Shown here one piece after another: positions 9,462 to 14,630 of a stretch of DNA of 42,350 nucleotides. This DNA is from Chryseobacterium gleum (GTDB lineage: Bacteria > Bacteroidota > Bacteroidia > Flavobacteriales_D > Crocinitomicaceae). The notes below the pieces were generated by a model. That model had not been told where the DNA came from. It ran no database searches and was given only the letters and a program-made list of their open reading frames with translations. A program made the translations under genes and the position numbers. The stretch is taken from NCBI GenBank assembly GCA_945862165.1, contig CAMAXI010000017.1, positions 1 to 42,350 of the forward strand, given 5' to 3'. Position 1 is the stretch's first letter; every line of letters begins with the position of its first letter.

Positions 9462-9775
9462 TATTTCTTGCCGTTCTTTTTGGTGATGTACTTTATTTCT
9501 TCTTCTGCTGCCATCAAAATATCTTTAGAATATTTCTCGTCTGCCAGTTGATAAGCAATTTGTTTGCTCATAAACTTTATAACAAGTTCTTTTTCGTCCA
9601 CCTTGAAAGTCTTAGCAATGATTGGCAACATTTGTCGGCTTACCGGTCGCTCACCACGCTCCAATTTACTTAGTGTACTTTGGTCTATGTCGAGCAATGC
9701 AGCAAGTTTCCGTAATGGCATTTCCGCCTGTTCCCTTAGCTGTCTAATGTAGTCGCCTATGTTTTCTGTTTGCAT
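9461..9775 (-). CDS. XRE-family transcriptional regulator of the defence operon
   Basis: This 104-residue protein has an N-terminal XRE helix-turn-helix at about residues 6-60 (QLREQAEMPLRKLAALLDID, then QSTLSKLERG), like C proteins and phage repressors. It is the first gene of the operon and is coupled to Res through a TAATG overlap. A probable operator (TTGACA-ATCG-TGTCAA) lies 15 bp upstream of its start codon and overlaps a predicted -7 element. Autoregulation that delays or limits expression of the nuclease and effector genes is the likely role, as in controller-protein R-M systems. This is inferred from position and motif. Confidence 0.85.
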   Translation of the reverse strand: MQTENIGDYIRQLREQAEMPLRKLAALLDIDQSTLSKLERGERPVSRQMLPIIAKTFKVDEKELVIKFMSKQIAYQLADEKYSKDILMAAEEEIKYITKKNGKK

Positions 9776-9790
9776 CTTGAATTGTATTTC

Positions 9791-9811
9791 TTGACAATCG
9801 TGTCAAAAGTA
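9791..9811 (-). promoter_or_regulatory. Operator inverted repeat overlapping a -7 element
   Basis: TTGACA (9791-9796) and TGTCAA (9801-9806) form an inverted repeat around ATCG. On the minus strand TACTTTTG (9811-9804) fits the Bacteroidota -7 consensus TAnnTTTG and shares three bases with the operator. No TTG stands at the expected -33 distance. A bound XRE protein would block transcription of its own operon. Binding is inferred. Confidence 0.5.
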
Positions 9812-9881
9812 ATAAAGTCTGTTTTATTGACCTTAAAAAAAATCAAATTCTTTTCAACATTCTTATTGCGGGTCGGCAAAA

Positions 9882-9945
9882 TTGGCTCTTTTGGGGTTTG
9901 CTTTTGTGTCGGCTTGTGCGGTGGGGCAAACCCCAAATGTGCCAA
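9882..9945. other. Long stem-loop upstream of the defence operon
   Basis: Outer arms TTGGC (9882-9886) and GCCAA (9941-9945) enclose perfect 11-base arms TTGGGGTTTGC (9891-9901) and GCAAACCCCAA (9926-9936) around a 24-base loop. It is GC-richer than its surroundings. It could be a folded RNA leader, a hairpin target for a recombinase, or a decayed attC-like site, but it lacks the flanking GTTA/TAAC ends. Confidence 0.4.
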
Positions 9946-10115
9946 TGCGGGCAGGCATAAAATTATTTTTTAAAATGTGCGGTGGGAAAAATTTTTAAAA
10001 CCTTTTGGGTCGGCTTGAGTGTCGGAAAAGTCAGGTCGGATTGTGTCAAGGAACAGCGAAATTGTCTGTCGAGTTAAGGTCGTCTGTTGATGGTCGTGTC
10101 GTTCTTTACGCTTGC

Positions 10116-10251
10116 TGGTAACGGTTTGCGCCTTTAGCGATGGGCGATACCGAGGCAAAACACCCAAAACCCGAAGCGAGATTTATTTCAAATGTAGTAA
10201 ATATTTTATTCGAAGTGAATGTAAGAGCCTAGTGCTAAGGCGCTGTTATAT
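10116..10251 (-). other. attC-like site C, closing the toxin-antitoxin cassette
   Basis: On the minus strand the order is CATATAAC, one A, GCGCCTTAGC, a central region, GCTAAAGGCGC with one extra base, AAACC, then GTTACCAGC. The body is about 90 percent identical to site A. The R'' end CTCATATAAC complements the start of its own cassette, GTTATATGAG (11056-11047), over 10 bases. Sharing a body while the ends co-vary with the cassette is what cassette integration predicts and is hard to explain by simple duplication. Confidence 0.7.
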
Positions 10252-10262
10252 GAGGTTTTTCT

Positions 10263-10568
10263 TTATAAATTTATAGACAATTCAAGATTTCCTCCAAGAC
10301 CTAATTCAATAATTTTTTTCAAAGTTGAAAGTCTTACTTCTTTGATGTTATTTTCAATTTTAGAAATGTAGGATTTTGTGGTGCCTACTTTTTCTGCAAG
10401 TTGTTCTTGAGTCATTCCTTTTTCAAGTCTTGCTTCATGAATTAATGCACCAATCTTAAAACTTTCATAACCCTCTTCTAAAGTGTCGCGTTTTTTTGTT
10501 CCAACTTTTCCGTAGTGTTTATCCTTAAATTGGTCTAATGTCGAAGTGTTATTTTTCGTTTTGCTCAT
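10263..10568 (-). CDS. HigA-like antitoxin, XRE family
   Basis: This 101-residue protein has a charged N-terminal half and an XRE helix-turn-helix at about residues 41-90 (IHEARLEKGMTQEQLAEKVG, then TKSYISKIENN). It follows the toxin gene after a 12 bp gap, the toxin-first order of higBA modules. It should bind and neutralise the toxin and repress the shared promoter. The stop codon lies 8 bp before the attC-like site's R'' arm, so the pair fills the cassette. Confidence 0.85.
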   Translation of the reverse strand: MSKTKNNTSTLDQFKDKHYGKVGTKKRDTLEEGYESFKIGALIHEARLEKGMTQEQLAEKVGTTKSYISKIENNIKEVRLSTLKKIIELGLGGNLELSINL

Positions 10569-10580
10569 AGTAATTTTATT

Positions 10581-10943
10581 TTATTTGTTTTCGCGAGTCG
10601 AATTCTCGAATTCATATTCTTTCTTAATTTTTAGAGCTTTTTCGATTTCGTGTTTTGGTGTTTTTTGAGTCTTTTTTTGAAACCCATTTGCCAGTACAAC
10701 TAATTTTCCTTCATCAAAAAAGCTAAATATTCTAAAAATATCACTACCAAGTTTTACTCTTACTTCATAAAGTCCATCCGTGTCTTCTAGATGTTTGAAA
10801 TATGTTTCAGGTACTCTTGGCAATTCTTCTATTAAATCTAATGTCCAGATTATTTTGTCTTGGACTTTACTTTTTTGTTTTATGAAAAATTCTTCGAAAT
10901 AACTTTTATAAGTTATAACTGTTCTTACTTTATTATTCTCCAC
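10581..10943 (-). CDS. HigB-like toxin (RelE superfamily, Gp49/DUF891 type)
   Basis: This 120-residue protein resembles phage Gp49-like HigB toxins: a basic N-terminal part, the conserved GLYEVRVKLGSDIFRIFSFF segment (about 57-76), then LVVLANGFQKKTQKTPKHEI (about 81-100). Members are ribosome-dependent mRNA interferases. It starts with GTG at 10943. A predicted promoter ends only 4 bp upstream, so the transcript is probably leaderless or nearly so. An identical copy of the first 26 bases sits at the left window edge. Confidence 0.85.
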   Translation of the reverse strand: MENNKVRTVITYKSYFEEFFIKQKSKVQDKIIWTLDLIEELPRVPETYFKHLEDTDGLYEVRVKLGSDIFRIFSFFDEGKLVVLANGFQKKTQKTPKHEIEKALKIKKEYEFENSTRENK

Positions 10944-11056
10944 TTTTCAAATTTACGATAAGTTTCACTAAAGTACAACTTTATTTTTTGTTTGGTATTT
11001 TAGATAAAGGGAATTTTTATTTTCGAGGCGAAATATTTTTCAAAATCTCATATAAC
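10918..11056. repeat. 139 bp exact direct repeat of 1-139
   Basis: The two copies are identical over 139 bases. The match stops precisely at the cassette boundary (after TATAAC at 139 and 11056), and the left copy is cut by the window edge, so the true duplication is longer. It covers the start of the toxin gene, its promoter and the cassette start. The sharp break at the boundary supports duplication or re-insertion of a whole cassette. Confidence 0.9.
10948..10978 (-). promoter_or_regulatory. Bacteroidota-type promoter of the toxin-antitoxin cassette
   Basis: Minus strand: TTG at 10978-10976, a 20 bp spacer, TAAATTTG at 10955-10948. The fit to TTG-N19/20-TAnnTTTG is exact. The GTG start codon at 10943 begins 4 bp after the -7 element, close to the expected first transcribed base. 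Confidence 0.65.
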
Positions 11057-11072
11057 TAGTTTATCACCGTTA
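11053..11072. other. attI-like junction at the edge of the cassette array
   Basis: TAACTAGTTTATCACCGTTA has inverted ends TAAC and GTTA. Read on the minus strand, AAACTA precedes GTTATATGAG, close to the AAACC/AAAAC that precedes GTTA in the attC-like sites. No attC-type stem is present between here and 11120, so this is where cassette DNA meets non-cassette DNA. Its use as a recombination site is inferred. Confidence 0.4.
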
Positions 11073-11119
11073 AAAATACATTTAATTTTATGATTTCGAT
11101 TTGTATACCCGCTATTTTA

Positions 11120-11683
11120 TTATAAAAGTGCATGTAAATAATTTGCAGTTTCTGTTAGCCCAATTTGTCTATAACTCTGCAAAACTTGAAATTCGTTTAA
11201 GTCTGGATTTCGCTTATGAAACACCATTTCTTTAAAAGCTTTGATTGCTTGATCATGATTCAAATCAATTATATCCGTAAGAAAATCATCTGCTGATTTA
11301 GTTTTTATTCCAAATTGCTCTAAATATCCAGCAGGAAAATCTTTTAAATTATTCGTTACGATTATTGAAGCATTTGTTTTTATTGCTGCTGCAAGTACAT
11401 GGCAATCTTTTGGATCAGGTAAATTCAATGTTTTTATGAGTGATTGATAGTTTTTTACTAATCCATCAGGAAAAGCTAAATGCATATTTTCAATCCTACT
11501 ATTAGCTGCGTTCTCATCTACACCCTTTCTTAACATAACTGATTTCCATTCATCGAATATATGCTCACTCCACTTAGGAGTAAATAATTCATAATGAGCA
11601 AACCACAATAATAAATCTCGGATTATAATTGGATAAATAACATTAGTATCTAAAACAACTTTGAAGCGAACACTATATATCAT
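11120..11683 (-). CDS. PIN-domain ribonuclease toxin
   Basis: The product has a PIN domain in its first two thirds: acidic residues in VVLDTNVIYP near the N-terminus, LPDPKDCHVLAAA in the middle and TNNLKDFP later. These fit the metal-binding active site of VapC-like nucleases. The C-terminal part (about 55 residues) is unassigned. I chose the ATG at 11683 (187 residues), which overlaps the antitoxin stop codon by 11 bp; an ATG at 11701 and a TTG at 11704 are alternatives. With the upstream gene it forms a type II toxin-antitoxin pair between the array junction and the recombinase gene. Confidence 0.8.
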   Translation of the reverse strand: MIYSVRFKVVLDTNVIYPIIIRDLLLWFAHYELFTPKWSEHIFDEWKSVMLRKGVDENAANSRIENMHLAFPDGLVKNYQSLIKTLNLPDPKDCHVLAAAIKTNASIIVTNNLKDFPAGYLEQFGIKTKSADDFLTDIIDLNHDQAIKAFKEMVFHKRNPDLNEFQVLQSYRQIGLTETANYLHALL

Positions 11684-12119
11684 ATAATCCAATTTCTTCA
11701 TCAAAATTCATCATTTCAATGATGCGTTGTTTTTGTATTTCCTTCATTTTTAGTTTGTATTTATAAACATCTTCTATGTTTATTCTACGGTGTTTTCCAA
11801 CTTTAATGAATTCAATTTCACCAGTTTCCAATAATTTCACCAAGTGGGGTCTTGAACATCCAATTATTTCAGCAGCTTTTTGTGTCGTTACTTCCGTTGC
11901 TTCTGGAACAATTGAAATGGGAATTCCTTCACTCATTGATTTCAGTATTTCTCCTAACAATTCGACTGCCATTTTTGGTAATATTATTTTTTCATGACTC
12001 TCTTCAATCTCAATTTCAATATTTGAACTTGATGCCCTATCAATCACATTATTAATCGATTGATAGGATTTTATTGCGATTTGTTGGTCTGATTTTGTTG
12101 GTTTTCTTAAATTTTTCAT
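11673..12119 (-). CDS. Excisionase-type HTH antitoxin partner of the PIN toxin
   Basis: This 148-residue protein has a MerR/excisionase-like HTH_17 motif at about residues 81-125 (TTQKAAEIIGCSRPHLVKLL, then KVGKHRRINIEDVYKYK). Such proteins are commonly encoded just upstream of PIN toxins and act as antitoxin and autorepressor. The overlapping toxin gene supports this. Because it lies next to a tyrosine recombinase, a role as a true recombination directionality factor cannot be excluded. It has a clear promoter at 12145-12175. Confidence 0.75.
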   Translation of the reverse strand: MKNLRKPTKSDQQIAIKSYQSINNVIDRASSSNIEIEIEESHEKIILPKMAVELLGEILKSMSEGIPISIVPEATEVTTQKAAEIIGCSRPHLVKLLETGEIEFIKVGKHRRINIEDVYKYKLKMKEIQKQRIIEMMNFDEEIGLYDI

Positions 12120-12144
12120 AACATTTTTCAGTTTAATGAATAAT

Positions 12145-12175
12145 CAAATATAAACGAAATAAACGAAACAAACAA
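12145..12175 (-). promoter_or_regulatory. Promoter of the PIN toxin-antitoxin pair
   Basis: Minus strand: TTG at 12175-12173, a 20 bp spacer, TATATTTG at 12152-12145, an exact match to the Bacteroidota consensus. The spacer contains related AAACGAAAT and AAACGAAAC units (12153-12170) that could bind the HTH antitoxin. Confidence 0.6.
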
Positions 12176-12191
12176 AATATCAGATTATATT

Positions 12192-13325
12192 CTACAAATC
12201 ATCAAATGGACTTCTGATTTGTTGTATGCTTTTTGTGCTCACATGTGTATAAATCTCCGTTGTCTTTGAACTCGAATGACCCAATAACTCCTGGATATAT
12301 CGCAAATCAGTCCCGCTTTCTAGTAAATGCGTGGCATAGCTATGTCTAAGCCAATGTAAGGTTATAGGCTTCTGAATTCCAACTTTTTTTACCGCTTGTT
12401 GTATCACCTGTTGAAAGCTGCGTTCAGAGTAGGGAGTGCCCGGAAATTGACCTTCAAATAACCAACGGGTAGGTTTGAAAATTTTGTAATACTCTCGCAA
12501 CATTCCAAGAATTTTAGGGCTAATAGGCACAATCCGATCCTTCTTACCTTTCGCCTGACGTATACGAATGAGGTTACGATCCGACTCGATGTCTTGAAAG
12601 GTTAAACGAAGTACTTCACCTGCACGCAAACCACATGCGTAAGTGAGTGATAATAAAGCTCGGTGTTTTACATTTGTCGGTGCTTCAAGAATTAATTTCA
12701 CTTCTGCTTTTGATAATACATTTGGCAATCGTTTTTCGCGCCTTGGTCGGCAAATCAAATTGATTGTAATTCGTTTGTTTTGTACCACTTGATAAAATAA
12801 TTTCAGCCCGTTTATTACTTGATTTTGAAAACTTGCAGAAAGTTTGTGGTGGAGAATGTAGGCATTATTAAAGGTAATCACATCTTGGTTGTCTATTTCG
12901 GAAATTGCTTTTGTACTAAAAAATCGAAAAAATGTCGATACTGCATCGCAATAAGACTGAATGGTACTCGGACTATAACGGCTAGCAGATAAATAATCTC
13001 GAAACTGTTGTAAATAAATAAGTTGTTCTTCGTTTAATTTATCAAGTGTTTTTGAACCTACATGTTTTTTAATTACATCGGAGTTGTTGGCAGTTTTATT
13101 AGTCAAACCAGAATAATCCAACCAATACCTCCCGCGAAGTAGTTGAAAAAGTTCTTTTTTTAGAGCAGGGTAGTAGGGGCTTATCCAAGATTTTAGTTCA
13201 CCATTCCAATGAAATCCTTGAATTTGATTTTTTAAGGTGTTTAGAAGTGTTTCATTTTCCTTAAACTTATAAATAACTTTATTTGTTTGATTATAAGTGC
13301 TTTGTATTATGATTACCTTTTCCAT
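12192..13325 (-). CDS. Tyrosine recombinase, IntI-related but without the IntI insertion
   Basis: The product (377 residues from the ATG at 13325; a TTG at 13355 would add ten) has an N-terminal extension of about 90 residues, a SAM-like core-binding domain (about 95-185) and a catalytic domain. Catalytic positions are visible: Arg in CGLRAGEVLRL (R234), Lys in AKGKKDR, His and Arg in LHWLRHSYATHLLE (H324, R327), His in LLGHSS (H350) and Tyr in EIYTHV (Y359). The end IRSPFDDL resembles the RSPLD end of integron integrases, and patch-II/III wording is IntI/XerCD-like. The roughly 20-residue insertion that defines IntI is absent. It reads toward the cassette array. Similar proteins are widespread in Bacteroidota with various roles. 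Confidence 0.85.
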   Translation of the reverse strand: MEKVIIIQSTYNQTNKVIYKFKENETLLNTLKNQIQGFHWNGELKSWISPYYPALKKELFQLLRGRYWLDYSGLTNKTANNSDVIKKHVGSKTLDKLNEEQLIYLQQFRDYLSASRYSPSTIQSYCDAVSTFFRFFSTKAISEIDNQDVITFNNAYILHHKLSASFQNQVINGLKLFYQVVQNKRITINLICRPRREKRLPNVLSKAEVKLILEAPTNVKHRALLSLTYACGLRAGEVLRLTFQDIESDRNLIRIRQAKGKKDRIVPISPKILGMLREYYKIFKPTRWLFEGQFPGTPYSERSFQQVIQQAVKKVGIQKPITLHWLRHSYATHLLESGTDLRYIQELLGHSSSKTTEIYTHVSTKSIQQIRSPFDDL

Positions 13326-13445
13326 TTTCCAACTTTTCTTATTTAAGTTAATCAAAAAGTTTATTTACAAAAAGAAAATCATGGCATATATTTCAATAAA
13401 TGGATGGCTTTACGCATGTTTTTCACTAAACATCATTCCTCAACC

Positions 13446-14630
13446 TCAATACATAAACCCAAACAACCAAAGCGGAATTCTGTTTCCATTTCCGAATTCT
13501 GTTTCATCAATCGCTAAAAATGCATTCGGAACACCTTGTATTTGCTTACTAGTTTTACCTTGACCGCCAATTTCAAATGTGTAAATGCTATCAATCATAA
13601 AATCACCATATTTTGAAGTGCTTACTTCATGGTTTACATTTAATTGGTTAAAGAAAAACGTTTCTCTTAAATTTCCTATGTTTACTTGTTGGTCAGAAAA
13701 CATGTAGGATAAATTGGTGTTTTGAAGATAAATTTTTTCAGGTTTTTGTAAAAACGTAATTCCTTTTGTGGAAGCATGAACCAATGAGATTAATTGAGCT
13801 TTGTCTAAAATGTCAAATAACCTGAGTATCGTATTTCTTGCCACCTGAAGCTTCGTCGATAATTTACTGACGTTTGGAGTGAAAGGAACGGATTGACTGA
13901 TTACATAGAGTAATTTTTTCATCGTTCTAACTGTAGTATAGTTTAATTCCTCAAACGGCGCAATATCAGAATCAATAATCAAATTGGTGACCTCATTTAA
14001 TTTTTGATGATAACTGCTTTTACCTTCTTGATAAAAAGGATAATATCCGTAATTCAAATAATTTTTGAAATGAGTTTTTAATTCAAATTGGTCTAAATAT
14101 TCAACCGATAAAGTAGAGTGATTATTTATTATATCTGAAATCGTTAGTTTAGGAAGGTCAATTTTTTGGTCTAAAAGTAGAAATTCTCTAAAAGATAATC
14201 CCAATAATGTATAAACAAGAGCTCTTCTAGATAAATCTTCTTGCCCTTTTGAGATTTCAAGAATAGAAGAACCCGTTACGATAAATCTACTATCTGGATA
14301 GTCATCATACATGTTTTTTAAATCTTTCGACCAATATTCATATCTGTGTATTTCGTCTATGTAAAACGATCTATAACCTTTCACATGTAATGCTTCTATC
14401 ACCTCAACCAATCTATTTGTTTCGAAAAAATAATCATCCAAACTTAAATAGATAGACTTTTCTAAATTATCTTTTAAATGTTGGAGAATGAGTGTTGTTT
14501 TTCCAGTTCCTCTATGACCTAAAATTAAAGTAAGTCTCTGCTGCCAATCAATTTTAGAGAATAAATACCTCTTGAACTCAGTCTTTGTGTGCTGTGTTTT
14601 TTTATTTGATTTGTTAATTAAATATTCCAT
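13446..14630 (-). CDS. AAA family ATPase with DUF4143 domain
   Basis: The 394-residue product has a Walker A motif GHRGTGKT and Walker B FYIDEIH, then a DUF4143-like C-terminal region with a winged-helix segment (LSTKLQVARNTILRLFDILD). This is the AAA_14/DUF4143 family, common in Bacteroidota and archaea with no settled function. It follows an AT-rich, repeat-bearing upstream region and ends about 120 bp before the recombinase gene, on the same strand. It may belong to the mobile platform or be an unrelated accessory gene. Confidence 0.85.
   Translation of the reverse strand: MEYLINKSNKKTQHTKTEFKRYLFSKIDWQQRLTLILGHRGTGKTTLILQHLKDNLEKSIYLSLDDYFFETNRLVEVIEALHVKGYRSFYIDEIHRYEYWSKDLKNMYDDYPDSRFIVTGSSILEISKGQEDLSRRALVYTLLGLSFREFLLLDQKIDLPKLTISDIINNHSTLSVEYLDQFELKTHFKNYLNYGYYPFYQEGKSSYHQKLNEVTNLIIDSDIAPFEELNYTTVRTMKKLLYVISQSVPFTPNVSKLSTKLQVARNTILRLFDILDKAQLISLVHASTKGITFLQKPEKIYLQNTNLSYMFSDQQVNIGNLRETFFFNQLNVNHEVSTSKYGDFMIDSIYTFEIGGQGKTSKQIQGVPNAFLAIDETEFGNGNRIPLWLFGFMY

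Larger units (their letters stand above)
9776..10113. other. Non-coding 5' region of the defence cassette
   Basis: This 338 bp holds the operon promoter and operator (9791-9811), a long stem-loop (9882-9945), and the AT-rich blocks (9959-9976, 9987-10002) that recur inverted at the other end of the cassette. Short open frames here on both strands have no recognisable product and overlap these structures, so I see no gene. Confidence 0.6.
1394..10121 (-). mobile_element. 8.7 kb integron-like cassette with a five-gene defence operon
   Basis: On the minus strand the unit starts after the G of GTTACCAGC (10122-10114) and ends at the G of GTTAGCT at 1394. The start GTTACCAGCAAGCG and the inverted end GTTACCAGCTGGCG (1513-1526) agree at 12 of 14 bases. 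Inside lie one operon (XRE, Res, Mod, SIR2, HerA) and non-coding ends of about 210 and 340 bp that share further inverted similarity: GGTTTTAAAAATTTTT at 1612-1627 and inverted at 10002-9987, with a second AT-rich block at 1641-1659 and about 9976-9959. It is very large for a cassette, so it could instead be several cassettes fused by loss of internal attC sites, or an element inserted into one. Confidence 0.55.
10122..11055 (-). mobile_element. Integron-like toxin-antitoxin cassette
   Basis: This is a 934 bp unit on the minus strand holding a complete HigB/HigA-like pair with its own promoter. It is the first cassette next to the non-cassette DNA and the recombinase side of the array. Its first 139 bp are repeated exactly at the left window edge, so the array holds at least two copies of its start. 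Promoter-bearing toxin-antitoxin cassettes are common in large chromosomal integrons, where they are thought to stabilise the array. Confidence 0.65.

Noticed and set aside
9757-10167. Short frames upstream of the XRE gene
   Set aside because: They overlap the promoter, operator, stem-loop and AT-rich repeats, with compositions expected from those structures.
133-10251. Sites A, B and C as ordinary transposon ends or MITEs
   Set aside because: The ends co-vary with each enclosed unit, whereas a MITE or insertion sequence would have constant ends. No transposase is present. The idea stays open for the defence cassette's longer inverted ends.
12192-13325. Calling the recombinase a true IntI
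   Set aside because: The IntI-specific insertion before the HxxR box is missing; only the C-terminal end and general motifs resemble it.
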